64,000 nucleotides of DNA. Origin: Candidatus Halocynthiibacter alkanivorans. GTDB lineage: Bacteria; Pseudomonadota; Alphaproteobacteria; Rhodobacterales; Rhodobacteraceae. Below, piece by piece: positions 1 to 9,452 of this stretch (its first letter is position 1; every line of letters starts with the position of its first letter). Made by a program: the position numbers and the translations under genes. A model generated the notes under the pieces. It ran no database searches, had not been told where the DNA came from, and worked only from the letters and a program-made list of their open reading frames with translations. The stretch is taken from assembly GCF_003333265.1 (NCBI RefSeq), contig NZ_QOLB01000032.1:59970-123969 (forward strand), given 5' to 3'.

Positions 1-504
1 TTCGTGCGCTTCTGCGATGCTTTTGAAATTCCGATTCTGACGCTGGTGGACGTGCCGGGGTTCCTGCCTGGCACCAGCCAGGAATATGGCGGTGTGATTA
101 AGCACGGCGCCAAGCTGCTGTTCGCTTATGGTGAAGCCACGGTGCCCAAAGTCACTGTCATCACCCGCAAAGCCTATGGCGGAGCCTATGACGTGATGTC
201 GTCCAAGCATCTGCGGGGCGATTTTAATTATGCCTGGCCCACGGCCGAAATCGCGGTGATGGGGGCCAAAGGGGCCACCGAGATCATCCACCGTGCCGAT
301 CTGAAGGATCCGGAGAAGACCGCACAGCATACCGCCAATTATGAAAGCCGGTTTGCCAATCCTTTTGTGGCGGCGGAACGTGGTTTTATCGACGAGGTGA
401 TCCAGCCGCGTTCAACCCGGCGCCGGGTGGCGCGCGCGTTTGCCTCGCTGCGTGGCAAATCGCTGCAAAACCCATGGAAAAAACACGACAACATCCCGCT
501 ATAA
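1..504 (+). CDS. pccB: Propionyl-CoA carboxylase beta subunit, C-terminal part (5' end outside window)
   Basis: The frame is open from base 1 and ends at a TAA at 502-504, giving 167 residues of the carboxyltransferase C-terminal half. Visible family motifs are [17 protein letters not shown], the glycine/alanine-rich [14 protein letters not shown] block and the [11 protein letters not shown] stretch that builds the acyl-CoA carboxylation site. With PccA it carboxylates propionyl-CoA to (S)-methylmalonyl-CoA in the cytoplasm. The pccA gene and the mutase gene lie downstream on the same strand, so the whole propionyl-CoA to succinyl-CoA route is here. The start codon and N-terminal half lie upstream of the window. 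Acetyl-CoA carboxylase beta paralogs look similar, but the context favours pccB. Confidence 0.95.
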   Translation, partial: FVRFCDAFEIPILTLVDVPGFLPGTSQEYGGVIKHGAKLLFAYGEATVPKVTVITRKAYGGAYDVMSSKHLRGDFNYAWPTAEIAVMGAKGATEIIHRADLKDPEKTAQHTANYESRFANPFVAAERGFIDEVIQPRSTRRRVARAFASLRGKSLQNPWKKHDNIPL

Positions 505-513
505 GGCCGCATC

Positions 514-867
514 ATGACCCGTAACACCTGGTATAATTCCGTGGAAAATGACGTGCTGACCCATGCGCGCCGCCTGCCGGTGCAGATGGATTTTGGCATC
601 AGTGCTGATTTTTCGGTGCCGGGTGCGGTGTCGCGCCTGCGGTTGGCGCGGCAGATCCGTCAGGATATGTGGCGGCTTCTGCGCGGCCTGCGCGGCTTTT
701 CTCCGGTCGTGCAGGTATCTGTGAGCGGGGGGCTGGCGCGTGTGAATGCTGGCGGCGCGATAGACGGTGTGTTGCCAGCCCGCGCCCGCGATCAGCTGGC
801 GGCGCTGCTGAGCAATCCGCGAAAACGCGCCCGCTGGCTGCGCCATGCCCGCAAAGCGGATCTGTAA
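514..867 (+). CDS. Hypothetical protein between pccB and pccA
   Basis: A 117-residue protein begins ten bases after the pccB stop, so it is almost certainly cotranscribed. No signal peptide or membrane segment is seen. The sequence is rich in Arg and Leu, with a basic middle (SRLRLARQIRQDMWRLLRGL) and a basic C-terminus (NPRKRARWLRHARKADL). I do not recognise a domain. From general knowledge, Rhodobacteraceae often carry an unnamed small ORF in this position of the propionyl-CoA carboxylase locus, which supports it being real. The start codon has only a weak AAGG-like ribosome site, consistent with coupling to pccB translation. Function is unknown; an accessory role in carboxylase assembly is speculation. 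Confidence 0.7.
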   Translation: MTRNTWYNSVENDVLTHARRLPVQMDFGISADFSVPGAVSRLRLARQIRQDMWRLLRGLRGFSPVVQVSVSGGLARVNAGGAIDGVLPARARDQLAALLSNPRKRARWLRHARKADL

Positions 868-1090
868 TGCGGGTGCTGAATTCATATCCGGCGCCGGCCT
901 GGCGAGGCATGGAGGCCTTGGGAAGGGCGAAGGTGCCTGGCGGGCAGCGTCCGGCTTTGACGCGGTTGCGAAAAGGCGGTGCTCTAAGGGCATATTTTCA
1001 GCCCTGTGCGCCCGTCACTCTGCGGATGCTCTTGGCGAAATGCTCCTGGGGCACTATGCCCGGATCTGACACAGATAAGGAGTCAGGGAT

Positions 1091-1450
1091 ATGTTGAAAC
1101 ACCGTGGATTTCCGGGCCGTCTTAGCGGAACCGATTTTCAGTTCACTTTGCGACGGGCCAACCCTAAAGGGGCGACCGAATTGGTTTCCCGCGAGCGTCA
1201 CCGGGATCGTCGTCCGGCAGACCGGCGGGCCGACAGTGCCTTTATGCTGGCGCTGTGGGAGCTGTTTGGCGAAGAAGAATTTGAGCGCGGCAATCTTGAT
1301 GCCGGGCGCCTGTCCTGGCTGTTTGGCCGCGAAGTGGTTGCGGTCGAAGACCCCTTTGACGCCGAAAGCTATCAGATGCTGCTGAAGATCGACGTGAACC
1401 GGGCGCGCGCGGCGTTCCCGGAAGCTTTCGTCGAAGCGTCTGATCCATGA
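1091..1450 (+). CDS. Hypothetical protein in the pcc cluster
   Basis: This is a 119-residue ORF with a good GGAG ribosome site about ten bases before the ATG. The N-terminal half is basic (ATELVSRERHRDRRPADRR) and the C-terminal half acidic to mixed (LWELFGEEEFERGNLD). No signal peptide, membrane helix or known motif is visible. It lies 223 bases after the previous ORF and shares the strand of pccB and pccA. Codon use looks like its neighbours, which supports coding. Unnamed proteins of this kind are common in roseobacter pcc loci; I cannot assign a role. Confidence 0.6.
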   Translation: MLKHRGFPGRLSGTDFQFTLRRANPKGATELVSRERHRDRRPADRRADSAFMLALWELFGEEEFERGNLDAGRLSWLFGREVVAVEDPFDAESYQMLLKIDVNRARAAFPEAFVEASDP

Positions 1451-1811
1451 CGGTCGGCGCAAAACCGCTCGCCCGTCCGGCGATTGGGCAGGGAATGGCC
1501 GAAACGCCAGGCTCTGTCTGCTCTGGCTTTGGATTGAGCGGCTCTTGCGCCAAACTTACAATTGCGATGCGTGGTTCCAGCAAGCTGCGGGTCACAATAC
1601 AATACCGTTACCCTTCCCCTTCTGCGAGGTCTGGCTCTTTCCCAGCCGGGCCTCGTTCTTCTGGTTTGTTCCGGAAAGTGACGCAATCCGCGCGAGGTTT
1701 CGCCGATTGTTTCCGCATGGGCGCGAATTGCTTTGATCCTGACCGTCGTTTTGATGAATATGGCCGCGACGAAACATGTTCCGACCGTCAGACAATTAAA
1801 GGGTTCCATCA
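1451..1811. other. Intergenic region without a supported gene
   Basis: About 360 bases separate the 119-residue ORF from the small lipoprotein gene. Longer open frames pass through, but they have no plausible start, no ribosome site and no protein-like composition. The last 80 bases are relatively AT-rich and are the likely promoter zone for the lipoprotein gene, though I could not pick a confident -35/-10 pair. Confidence 0.5.
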
Positions 1812-2018
1812 ATGGTTTTCACTAAAATCGCCGCCGCGCTCGCGCTCACAACTACGCTTTCGGGTTGCCTCAGCAATGATCTTGACCGGGCTTCTGCCGG
1901 TGCGCTTGGTGGCGCTGCCATTGCAGCGGTCACTGGCGGCAATGCGGTCACCGGCGCAATCATCGGCGGTGCAGCCGGCGCGCTTTGCGACGACATGGGC
2001 CTCCAGGTCTGCAACTGA
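1812..2018 (+). CDS. Small glycine-zipper lipoprotein
   Basis: A 68-residue protein with a short signal sequence ends in the lipobox LSGC, the acylated cysteine being residue 19. The mature part has alternating small residues (GALGGAAIAAVTGG, GAIIGGAAGA), the glycine-zipper pattern of outer-membrane-associated lipoproteins such as the Rick_17kDa/SlyB type, but much shorter. It is expected in the periplasmic leaflet of a membrane. An AAAGGG ribosome site precedes the ATG, and a hairpin terminator follows. Its presence inside the pcc cluster is probably incidental, although small lipoproteins are recurrent at this locus in relatives. Confidence 0.75.
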   Translation: MVFTKIAAALALTTTLSGCLSNDLDRASAGALGGAAIAAVTGGNAVTGAIIGGAAGALCDDMGLQVCN

Positions 2019-2059
2019 TGCCGTAATTTCCGGGGCACAGCGCCCTGGTCAAAAATATG

Positions 2060-2096
2060 AAACACCGTGCAAGGGCCAGGCCTTTGTGCGGTGTTT
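2060..2096 (+). terminator. Hairpin terminator after the small lipoprotein gene
   Basis: AAACACCGTGCAAGG is followed by a near-complementary CCTTTGTGCGGTGTTT and a short T run. The stem of about 14 bp has one bulge and a 5-base loop. It lies 41 bases after the lipoprotein stop and 50 bases before the pccA start, so pccA may rely on readthrough or a promoter close to the hairpin. Confidence 0.65.
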
Positions 2097-2146
2097 TGCT
2101 ATGGGCGCGCTGTTTTTTACTGCGACGTCAAAGGGAAGAGGGTGCT

Positions 2147-4147
2147 ATGTTTGAAAAAATTCTGATCGCGAACCGCGGAGAAATCGCTTGCCGGGTGATT
2201 AAAACCGCGCGGAAAATGGGTATCAAAACCGTAGCGATCTATTCAGATGCGGATCGTCAGGCGCTGCATGTGCAGATGGCGGACGAAGCGATCCACATTG
2301 GGCCCTCGCCTGCCAACCAGTCTTATATCGTGATTGAGCGGCTGATGGAGGCGATCCGTCAGTCCGGCGCTGAGGCGGTGCATCCGGGCTATGGCTTCCT
2401 GTCGGAAAATGCTCGTTTCGCCGAAGCGCTCTCCGCAGAAGGCGTTGCTTTTATCGGCCCTCCAGTGGGGGCGATCGAAAAAATGGGCGACAAAATCACC
2501 TCCAAAAAGATCGCGCAGGAAGCTGGTGTCACAACGGTTCCCGGTTACATGGGGCTGATTGAAGACGCGGAAGATGCGGTGAAAATCTCCAATCAGGTCG
2601 GCTATCCTGTGATGATCAAAGCCTCGGCCGGCGGTGGTGGCAAGGGCATGCGCATTGCCTGGAATGACACCGAGGCGCGGGAAGGGTTTGAATCTTCCAA
2701 AAACGAGGCGGCCAACAGTTTTGGCGACGACCGGATTTTTATTGAGAAATTTATCACCCAGCCGCGCCATATCGAAATTCAGGTGCTCTTTGACAGCCAT
2801 GGCAACGGTATTTATCTGGGCGAGCGGGAATGTTCGATTCAGCGCCGCAACCAGAAGGTCATCGAAGAAGCGCCGAGCCCTTTCCTTGATGCGGCCACCC
2901 GCAAAGCGATGGGCGAACAGTCCGTCGCGCTGGCCAAAGCGGTGGGTTATGCCTCTGCGGGCACGGTGGAATTCATCGTTGATGGCGACCGGAACTTCTA
3001 TTTCCTCGAGATGAACACACGTCTGCAGGTGGAGCATCCGGTGACAGAGTTGATCACCGGCGTTGATCTGGTGGAACAGATGATCCGCGTTGCCAATGGC
3101 GAAGCGCTGACCATCACACAGGACGATGTGAAGCTGGACGGCTGGGCCATTGAGAGCCGGCTGTATGCCGAAGACCCGTATCGCGGTTTCCTGCCCTCGA
3201 TCGGCCGGCTGTCACGTTACAACCCGCCAGAAGAAGTGGCCACCGAGACCCATGTAGTGCGCAATGATACCGGCGTTTATGACGGCGGCGAAATTTCAAT
3301 GTTCTATGATCCGATGATCGCCAAGCTCTGCACCTGGGCGCCGACGCGCGCGGTGGCGATTGAAGGCATGCGGGTGGCGCTTGACCGTTTTGAAGTGGAA
3401 GGTATCGGGCACAACCTGCCATTCCTGTCCGCCGTCATGGACCATGAAAAATTCACCTCGGGCAATATGACCACCGCCTTTATTGAAGAAGAATTTCCCG
3501 AAGGCTTTCAGGGCGTGACGCTACCGGGCGCCACGCTGAAACGCATCGCGGCGGCGGCGGCGGCAATGTACCGCGTTGCGGAAATCCGCCGCACCCGTGT
3601 TTCTGGCCGGATGGACAATCACGAGCGCAAGGTCGGCAGCGACTGGGTAGTGAGCCTTCAGGGTGAAGATTTTGCCGTTCGCATTGAAGCCGATCACGAC
3701 GGCTCTACCATTGCATTTGATAACGGCAGTACCTTGCGGGTGAGCTCTGACTGGACCCCGGGCGACAGCCTTGCCACGCTGATGGTGGCCGACGCTGAAC
3801 TGGTTCTGAAGGTCGACAAGATTACTTCTGGTTTCCGTCTGCGCTGTCGCGGTGCCGATCTGGCGGTGCTGGTGCGTACCCCGCGCCAGGCCGAGCTTGC
3901 CGGGTATATGCTGGAAAAAGTCGCGCCGGACACCTCGCGGCTGCTGCTGTGCCCGATGCCTGGGCTGATTGTCAAAGTGGCGGTTGAAGTGGGCGATGAA
4001 GTGCAGGAAGGGCAGGCGCTCTGTACCGTCGAGGCGATGAAAATGGAGAACATTCTGCGCGCGGAGAAAAAGTCCGTTGTAAGCAAGATCAATGCTGCAG
4101 CCGGCGACAATCTTTCCGTTGATGATGTGATCATGGAATTTGAATGA
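2147..4147 (+). CDS. pccA: Propionyl-CoA carboxylase alpha subunit (biotin carboxylase + BCCP)
   Basis: The 666-residue start MFEKILIANRGEIA is chosen over an earlier in-frame ATG because it matches the family N-terminus and follows a GGGAAGAGG ribosome site. Domains in order are biotin carboxylase N-terminal (about 1-110), ATP-grasp with EEAPSPFLD and MNTRLQVEHPVTE (about 115-320), carboxylase C-terminal (to about 445), the BT linker region, and a biotinyl domain with EAMKMEN. Biotin attaches to the lysine near residue 632. It carboxylates biotin with ATP and bicarbonate and passes CO2 to PccB. The length matches alphaproteobacterial PccA. The stop overlaps the start of the next gene by four bases (ATGA). 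Confidence 0.97.
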   Translation: MFEKILIANRGEIACRVIKTARKMGIKTVAIYSDADRQALHVQMADEAIHIGPSPANQSYIVIERLMEAIRQSGAEAVHPGYGFLSENARFAEALSAEGVAFIGPPVGAIEKMGDKITSKKIAQEAGVTTVPGYMGLIEDAEDAVKISNQVGYPVMIKASAGGGGKGMRIAWNDTEAREGFESSKNEAANSFGDDRIFIEKFITQPRHIEIQVLFDSHGNGIYLGERECSIQRRNQKVIEEAPSPFLDAATRKAMGEQSVALAKAVGYASAGTVEFIVDGDRNFYFLEMNTRLQVEHPVTELITGVDLVEQMIRVANGEALTITQDDVKLDGWAIESRLYAEDPYRGFLPSIGRLSRYNPPEEVATETHVVRNDTGVYDGGEISMFYDPMIAKLCTWAPTRAVAIEGMRVALDRFEVEGIGHNLPFLSAVMDHEKFTSGNMTTAFIEEEFPEGFQGVTLPGATLKRIAAAAAAMYRVAEIRRTRVSGRMDNHERKVGSDWVVSLQGEDFAVRIEADHDGSTIAFDNGSTLRVSSDWTPGDSLATLMVADAELVLKVDKITSGFRLRCRGADLAVLVRTPRQAELAGYMLEKVAPDTSRLLLCPMPGLIVKVAVEVGDEVQEGQALCTVEAMKMENILRAEKKSVVSKINAAAGDNLSVDDVIMEFE

Positions 4148-5475
4148 CACGAACTGGGGCTAAATCCGGATTGATCCTGCCGCTGGCCGTTTTTGCGGCG
4201 CTGGCGAGCTTTCTTGCGCTGTGGCTTTTGGCGGCAGAGCAGGCGGGCCAAGGGCTTGGCTACACGCTGGACGGCTCCAATACGCGTCTGGCGCCGGACG
4301 AACAGACCGCAGGCGGTGGGTTCGCAGGCGACACCGGTGGTTCGGGCCTGGCCTCGTCATCGCCGTTGTATCCGCTGTTGATGCAGTTGGCACCGGGCGC
4401 TGAGTTGCAGCGCCTGTTTCCGTTGATCTGGAATGTCATTGGCCTCGTACTGGCGGCCGGGGTCTGGGGCATGCTGTTGCTGGAAAGCGGCCTGGCGCAG
4501 GCGGCGCCACGTGCGTCGCTGGCGCTGGCGGCTTTAGCCCCGACGGCGCTCAACATGCCCGGGGTGGCGCTTACCGGGATGGAGCACACGCTGCATATCG
4601 CGGCCTCGCTTGCCATCGTTTTGGGCCTCTTTCGTTTTGTGCGCAGTGGTCACCTGGAGGCAACGCTGATGCTGGCGATCTTGCTCGCACCGCTGCTGCG
4701 CCCTGAAGCTCTTGCAATGGTCATCCTGAGCGGCATTGTTGTCGCCGCGCTCGGGCACTGGAAGCAAGCGCTGGGCCTGGTGTCGCTAGGGCTGCTGCCA
4801 CTCATTGGCTTCGCGGCACTTGGCGGCGCGACCGGCCTGTCTGTCCTGCCCGCCTGGACCCGGGGTAATATGACTGGCGACATTACCGCGGCGGGCAGTG
4901 GCTTTGATCTGATTGCGGCAAATTTCGTAAGCAATATCCGGGCGGATGCCGGCCAGGCACTGCTGGCGCTTTCGATCCTTGCAATTGTCGCATCATCCGT
5001 TCTGCGGGTCACGGGCGATAAGCGCCGCCTGGTGATTGTCATGGGGCTGTTTGCTGGCGGAACCGGTCTGGCGCAACTTCTTTTTGGCCAGAGCGGCTGG
5101 CTCAACAGTTCTGCATCCTATGCCACCAGCTCTGTCGTGGCGACTTTGCTGATGTTGGCGGGGCTGACCTGGGACCAGGCGCCGCGGGCGCGTTCAATGC
5201 TGGGCGCTGTGGGGATTGTGATGGCGTTGCTGAGCTGGGACCTGAGTGAAAACCTGGCGGAAACCGGCATCTGGTTGTCGCTGGCAACCACACCACCGCA
5301 ACAGTTAAGCCTTGAATTTCCCCTGGATCGCGTCCGGGATCCGATGGCAAAGCGCGGCCGGGTGAAAGCTGTGGACGCAGCAGACTTGCCCGCGTTCAAA
5401 ACTGCACGGGTGACCTGGGCGGCAGTGGGGCCAGAGGGCTTGTCAGTTGAAACCGTGTCGGAGGGGCAGGGATGA
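4144..5475 (+). CDS. Polytopic membrane protein, GT-C-like, coupled to pccA
   Basis: This 443-residue protein overlaps pccA by ATGA. It has an N-terminal membrane anchor (about 10-30), a polar loop with LDGSNTRLAPDE, then about eight to nine hydrophobic helices. A GMEHTLHIAASLAIVLGL segment and a LLAPLLRPEALAM stretch resemble the helix pattern of GT-C fold glycosyltransferases that use polyprenyl-phosphate sugars, but I see no diagnostic catalytic signature. The C-terminal 60 residues are soluble and rich in charged residues. Translational coupling to pccA says it is made with the carboxylase, yet a mechanistic link is not evident. Alternative: a general integral membrane protein of unknown function. 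Confidence 0.7.
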   Translation: MTRTGAKSGLILPLAVFAALASFLALWLLAAEQAGQGLGYTLDGSNTRLAPDEQTAGGGFAGDTGGSGLASSSPLYPLLMQLAPGAELQRLFPLIWNVIGLVLAAGVWGMLLLESGLAQAAPRASLALAALAPTALNMPGVALTGMEHTLHIAASLAIVLGLFRFVRSGHLEATLMLAILLAPLLRPEALAMVILSGIVVAALGHWKQALGLVSLGLLPLIGFAALGGATGLSVLPAWTRGNMTGDITAAGSGFDLIAANFVSNIRADAGQALLALSILAIVASSVLRVTGDKRRLVIVMGLFAGGTGLAQLLFGQSGWLNSSASYATSSVVATLLMLAGLTWDQAPRARSMLGAVGIVMALLSWDLSENLAETGIWLSLATTPPQQLSLEFPLDRVRDPMAKRGRVKAVDAADLPAFKTARVTWAAVGPEGLSVETVSEGQG

Positions 5476-5495
5476 AACGCCTGCACGCCCCCTGT

Positions 5496-6014
5496 TCAGT
5501 TGCCGGCAGAGCGGTCGCGAATTTCCTGCTGGCGCAGCGGCATCTTGTCGATGCTGCGTTTGAGTTCGCGCACGCTCCAGGGTTTGGGTTTGCGCAGTTC
5601 CACTCGGCCTTCTTTGCTGATCAGCACCAGGGAAAATCCGCGCGGGCGCAGGGCCTGGCGGATCTCGCCCCGGGCCGCAGGATCGGTGTCAAACAGCACC
5701 ACCACATCGCGGATAACAAGCTCTTCGGAACGGTCCTGCAACAGCGTCATTTGTTTGGCAAACGCCGGGTCCTGAGCACTGTCGGCAAACACCACGACGA
5801 CACGCGAGACCCATTTGAATTCATCGAGCGAGCGCCCGAGCGCTTCCACCGGCGCAAAAGCAGGCGCGATGTCTTCAGCGGCGTCTGTGGCGGGCGCCAC
5901 CACGGCCTCATCCGGCGCATCGATCAACGCGTTCTGCACCGCAACCGGCACGTCTTGTGCAACCGCCATTCCACCGATCAGAGCTATAAGCCCCGCAACA
6001 ATAATGTTTTTCAT
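5496..6014 (-). CDS. DUF4174 domain-containing exported protein
   Basis: The start is the second in-frame ATG (MKNIIVAGLIALIGG), because an AGGAGG ribosome site lies directly upstream of it. The 172-residue product has a signal peptide cleaved after AVAQ-like residues, an acidic Ala/Pro-rich linker, then a DUF4174-type core. The core runs VVVFADSAQDPAFAKQ, a thioredoxin-like beta-alpha pattern, GRVELRKPKPWSVRELKRSI and a MPLRQQEIR tail. DUF4174 proteins are periplasmic and lack a known activity. The gene is convergent with the membrane-protein gene and divergent from the mutase gene. Confidence 0.85.
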   Translation of the reverse strand: MKNIIVAGLIALIGGMAVAQDVPVAVQNALIDAPDEAVVAPATDAAEDIAPAFAPVEALGRSLDEFKWVSRVVVVFADSAQDPAFAKQMTLLQDRSEELVIRDVVVLFDTDPAARGEIRQALRPRGFSLVLISKEGRVELRKPKPWSVRELKRSIDKMPLRQQEIRDRSAGN

Positions 6015-6121
6015 GCAACCTCCTGCCAGTTTCATATAGGGCCGGACAGCGCAAAAACGAAGCCCTTCACGACCTGTTTTTCCAGACAGATCTGTAAGCA
6101 GTTAAAAAGGAACCCCTGACC

Positions 6122-8251
6122 ATGGCAACCGAGAAAAGCAAATGGCGTGCGCTGGCGGAAAAAGAATTGCGCGGTCGTCCGCTTGAAGACCTGAACTGGA
6201 AAACCGCTGAGGGGATCACGGTCAAACCCGTCTATACCGCTGAGGATACAGAAGGGCTTGCGCATATGGGCGGCATGCCCGGCGTTGGTCCTTATACCCG
6301 CGGGCCCCGGGCGACGATGTACACCGGACGGCCCTGGACGATCCGGCAATATGCTGGTTTTTCCACCGCAGAAGAATCCAATGCGTTTTACCGCAAAGCG
6401 CTTGCCGCCGGGCAACAGGGTGTCTCGGTCGCTTTTGATCTGGCCACGCACCGGGGTTATGACAGCGACCACCCCAGGGTGGAAGGTGATGTTGGCAAAG
6501 CCGGGGTCGCGATCGATTCCGTTGAGGACATGAAAATCCTGTTTGACGGCATCCCGCTGGACAAGGTTTCGGTCTCAATGACCATGAACGGGGCGGTGAT
6601 CCCGATCCTGGCCAGTTTCATCGTCACCGGCGAAGAGCAGGGGCACAGCCGGGCGCAGCTGTCGGGCACCATTCAGAATGACATTCTGAAAGAATTCATG
6701 GTGCGCAACACCTATGTCTACCCGCCGGAACCTTCTATGCGCATCATCGCTGATATTATCGAATACACGTCAGCCGAAATGCCCCGCTTTAACTCGATCT
6801 CGATCTCGGGCTATCACATGCAGGAAGCCGGTGCCAACCTGGTGCAGGAGCTGGCCTTTACCCTGGCGGACGGGCGTGAATACGTCAAAGCGGCGATTGA
6901 ACGCGGCATGGATGTCGACGTCTTTGCCGGGCGTCTGTCATTTTTCTTTGCCATCGGTATGAACTTCTTCATGGAAGCGGCCAAACTGCGGGCAGCACGT
7001 TTCCTGTGGCACCGCATCATGTCGGAGTTTGAACCCAAAAAACCAGGCTCGCTGATGCTGCGCACCCATTGCCAGACCTCAGGCGTGTCGCTGCAGGAAC
7101 AAGACCCCTATAACAACGTGGTGCGCACCGCCTATGAGGCGATGTCTGCGGTGCTGGGCGGCACCCAGTCGCTGCACACCAACGCTTTTGACGAAGCCAT
7201 CGCGCTGCCAACGGATTTTTCGGCGCGCATTGCCCGCAATACCCAGCTGATCCTGCAGAATGAAACCGGCGTCACCAATGTGGTCGATCCGCTCGCCGGC
7301 TCCTATTATGTTGAAAAACTGACCTCTGATCTGGCGGAGGAGGCCTGGAAGCTGATTGAGGAAATTGATGAATTGGGCGGCATGACCAAAGCGGTCGCCT
7401 CTGGCATGCCCAAACTGCGCATTGAAGAAGCCGCCGCGCGCCGTCAGGCTGCTGTGGATAAGGGCGAAGACGTTATCGTGGGCGTCAACAAGTTCCGTCT
7501 TGAACAGGAAGACGAGATCGACATTCTGGATGTGGACAATGTGGCTGTGCGCAAAAGTCAGATCAAACGCCTGACTGACATCAAGTCCAGTCGCGATCAG
7601 GCCGCCTGTGACGCGGCGCTTTCCATGCTGGAAGCGGCGGCCAATACTGGCAAAGGCAACCTGCTGGAACTGGCAGTCGAAGCCGCCCGCGCCCGCGCAA
7701 CTGTAGGGGAGATTTCAATGGCTATGGAAAAAGCGTTTGGCCGCCACCGCGCCGAAGTTAAAATGCTCTCCGGTGTCTATGGCGCCGCCTATGAGGGGGA
7801 CGAAGGTTTTGCCCGGATCCAGCGTGACATCGAAGATTTCGCCGAAGAAGAGGGCCGCCGGCCGCGTATGCTGGTGGTGAAAATGGGCCAGGATGGCCAC
7901 GACCGCGGTGCCAAAGTGATCGCCACCGCCTTTGCTGATATCGGCTTTGACGTGGATGTGGGGCCATTGTTTCAGACCCCGGAGGAGGCCGCTCAGGACG
8001 CCATCGACAACGATGTGCATATCGTCGGCATCTCATCCCAGGCTGCGGGCCATAAAACGCTCGCCCCCAAATTAATCGAAGCGCTGCGTGCGCAAGGCGC
8101 CGGGGAAATCATCGTGATCTGCGGTGGGGTGATCCCGAAACAGGACTATGCGTTCCTGAAAGAGGCCGGCGTGAAAGCGATTTTCGGCCCGGGTACCAAC
8201 ATCCCGGATGCCGCCCGTGACATTCTGGAATTTCTGCGCAGCGCACGATAG
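6122..8251 (+). CDS. mcm: Methylmalonyl-CoA mutase, adenosylcobalamin-dependent
   Basis: A single-chain 709-residue mutase converts (R)-methylmalonyl-CoA to succinyl-CoA. The N-terminal TIM-barrel domain (about 1-540) has [20 protein letters not shown] at the CoA/substrate entrance and the [12 protein letters not shown] and RTHCQTSG motifs. The C-terminal cobalamin domain (about 575-709) has [11 protein letters not shown], the DxHxxG base-off histidine motif, and the later GG...P signature. Length matches homodimeric alphaproteobacterial enzymes. It completes the route started by PccAB. No B12 riboswitch-like structure was seen in the 107 bases upstream. Ethylmalonyl-CoA mutase is a paralog, but the adjacency to pcc favours Mcm. 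Confidence 0.96.
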   Translation: MATEKSKWRALAEKELRGRPLEDLNWKTAEGITVKPVYTAEDTEGLAHMGGMPGVGPYTRGPRATMYTGRPWTIRQYAGFSTAEESNAFYRKALAAGQQGVSVAFDLATHRGYDSDHPRVEGDVGKAGVAIDSVEDMKILFDGIPLDKVSVSMTMNGAVIPILASFIVTGEEQGHSRAQLSGTIQNDILKEFMVRNTYVYPPEPSMRIIADIIEYTSAEMPRFNSISISGYHMQEAGANLVQELAFTLADGREYVKAAIERGMDVDVFAGRLSFFFAIGMNFFMEAAKLRAARFLWHRIMSEFEPKKPGSLMLRTHCQTSGVSLQEQDPYNNVVRTAYEAMSAVLGGTQSLHTNAFDEAIALPTDFSARIARNTQLILQNETGVTNVVDPLAGSYYVEKLTSDLAEEAWKLIEEIDELGGMTKAVASGMPKLRIEEAAARRQAAVDKGEDVIVGVNKFRLEQEDEIDILDVDNVAVRKSQIKRLTDIKSSRDQAACDAALSMLEAAANTGKGNLLELAVEAARARATVGEISMAMEKAFGRHRAEVKMLSGVYGAAYEGDEGFARIQRDIEDFAEEEGRRPRMLVVKMGQDGHDRGAKVIATAFADIGFDVDVGPLFQTPEEAAQDAIDNDVHIVGISSQAAGHKTLAPKLIEALRAQGAGEIIVICGGVIPKQDYAFLKEAGVKAIFGPGTNIPDAARDILEFLRSAR

Positions 8252-8284
8252 TCCCAACGCTGGCCACACACAGGCAGACAGACG

Positions 8285-8303
8285 GTCCCGGAGCACCCGG
8301 GAC
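8285..8303. terminator. Hairpin between mcm and the convergent VOC gene
   Basis: GTCCCGG, a 5-base loop and CCGGGAC form a 7-bp stem followed by TGTCATTTTA. It lies between two converging genes and could terminate from the mcm side. The T run is imperfect, so strength is uncertain. Confidence 0.5.
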
Positions 8304-8313
8304 TGTCATTTTA

Positions 8314-8727
8314 TCAGGCTGCGAATACGGTTTCGAATTCCGCAAACCCCTTGATCTCGATCGGGTTGCCCGAGGGATCGCGGAAGAACATGGTGCTCTG
8401 CTCGCCCGCTTCACCGGCAAAGCGGGTGAACGGTTCCAGCTCAAACACGACATTTTTGCTGCGCAACCGCTCTGCCAGCGCGTTCCAGTCCGCCAATGGC
8501 AGGATCACTCCCAGATGGGGCATCGGCACCATGTGATCGCCGACATGGCCGGTGGCCTGGGTTGCAAACGGCGTGCCCAGGTGCAGCGAGATCTGATGGC
8601 CGAAGAAATCGTAATCCACCCAGGTCGCGGTGCTGCGGCCTTGGCGGCAGCCCAGCACATCCGTGTAAAAAGCGCGCGTCGCATCCAGATCGGTGACGTT
8701 AAAAGCAAGGTGGAACAGAGATTTCAT
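8314..8727 (-). CDS. VOC / glyoxalase-bleomycin resistance fold protein
   Basis: The annotated 137-residue protein begins at MKSLFHLAFNVTDLDATRAFYTDVLGC, the usual VOC opening; the reading frame extends far upstream but without a start that fits. Two beta-alpha-beta-beta-beta modules are visible, with candidate metal ligands His at LAFNV (position 6), His in ISLHLG, and Glu in NPIEIKGF near the end. FFRDPSGNPIEI is the classic C-terminal VOC signature. It could be a dioxygenase or glyoxalase-type lyase; many single-domain members next to housekeeping genes have no known substrate. It is a lone gene convergent with mcm. Confidence 0.88.
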   Translation of the reverse strand: MKSLFHLAFNVTDLDATRAFYTDVLGCRQGRSTATWVDYDFFGHQISLHLGTPFATQATGHVGDHMVPMPHLGVILPLADWNALAERLRSKNVVFELEPFTRFAGEAGEQSTMFFRDPSGNPIEIKGFAEFETVFAA

Positions 8728-8904
8728 GAGAAGAGTCCGGGTTATCAGGCTGAAGTCGCCGATGTTGTAATCAGCTTGCGCTGTTAGTGAACAAATTGAG
8801 GGCGCGCAACAATATTGGCATTGAATATCCGCAAAACCTGGGAGAAAACTTGCCGCAGCCAAAGCGGCACATAAGCTGGGGCTGACTTGAACAGGACTGA
8901 TGTG

Positions 8905-9390
8905 ATGATCCGCACTGCGACTTCTGATGATACCCCGGCAATCGCCGCAATTATGGGAGCGTTTGTACGCTCCTCGACGGTTAGTTTTTCGGCACTTGAA
9001 AAGTCTGCGGCAGACTGGCATGCCATCTTGCAGGCGCGCCGCGCTGCCGGGCGCGAATTTTGGGTGGCCTGCGAGGCGGGCAAAATCACTGGCTTTGCCA
9101 CCTATGACCAGTTCCGGCCCAATGACGGCTACCGTCACACGATGGAACACACAATTTACCTGGATCCGGCGGTCAAGGGCCAGGGCACCGGGCGGGCGTT
9201 GCTGCAGTTGGTGGAAGAACACGCCAGGGCAGCGGGTGCGCACGCGATGATTGGGGTGATGGACGCGGACAACGAAGGCTCCATCGGATTTCACCTTCGA
9301 ATGGGCTATGAAGAACAGGGGCGTCTGCGCCGGATCGGGCGAAAATTTGACCGCTGGCTTGATGCGGTGATGCTGGTGAAATATTTGTGA
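8905..9390 (+). CDS. GNAT N-acetyltransferase, phosphinothricin/MnaT-like
   Basis: ATG 8905 (MIRTATSDDTPAIAAI) is preferred to an upstream TTG, giving 161 residues. The GNAT acetyl-CoA loop appears as VKGQGTGRALLQ, followed by ENEGSIGFHLRMGY. The TYDQFRPNDGYRHTMEHTIY stretch is shared with phosphinothricin and L-amino-acid N-acyltransferases (Pat/MnaT). The expected reaction is transfer of an acetyl group to the amino group of a small amino acid or toxic analogue. It stands alone between the VOC gene and the J-domain gene. The substrate cannot be told from sequence. Confidence 0.88.
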   Translation: MIRTATSDDTPAIAAIMGAFVRSSTVSFSALEKSAADWHAILQARRAAGREFWVACEAGKITGFATYDQFRPNDGYRHTMEHTIYLDPAVKGQGTGRALLQLVEEHARAAGAHAMIGVMDADNEGSIGFHLRMGYEEQGRLRRIGRKFDRWLDAVMLVKYL

Positions 9391-9452
9391 CAACCCCGTG
9401 TGTTACCGTCAGCCTGGCTGACATCCGCTGCCTGAAAGGCTAGACTGAGAAA

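Noticed and set aside
1447..2154. 235-codon plus-strand frame across the small lipoprotein gene
   Set aside because: Composition is not protein-like, it has no ribosome site, and it covers a lipoprotein gene with clear signal and lipobox plus a terminator.
6015..6121. Cobalamin riboswitch before the mutase gene
   Set aside because: Only 107 bases are available and no B12-box or multi-stem pattern is visible.
8314..9393. 359-residue minus-strand protein fusing an unknown N-terminal part to a VOC domain
   Set aside because: The upstream 220 codons are the antisense of the GNAT gene. The VOC protein starts at 8,727 with the family N-terminus.
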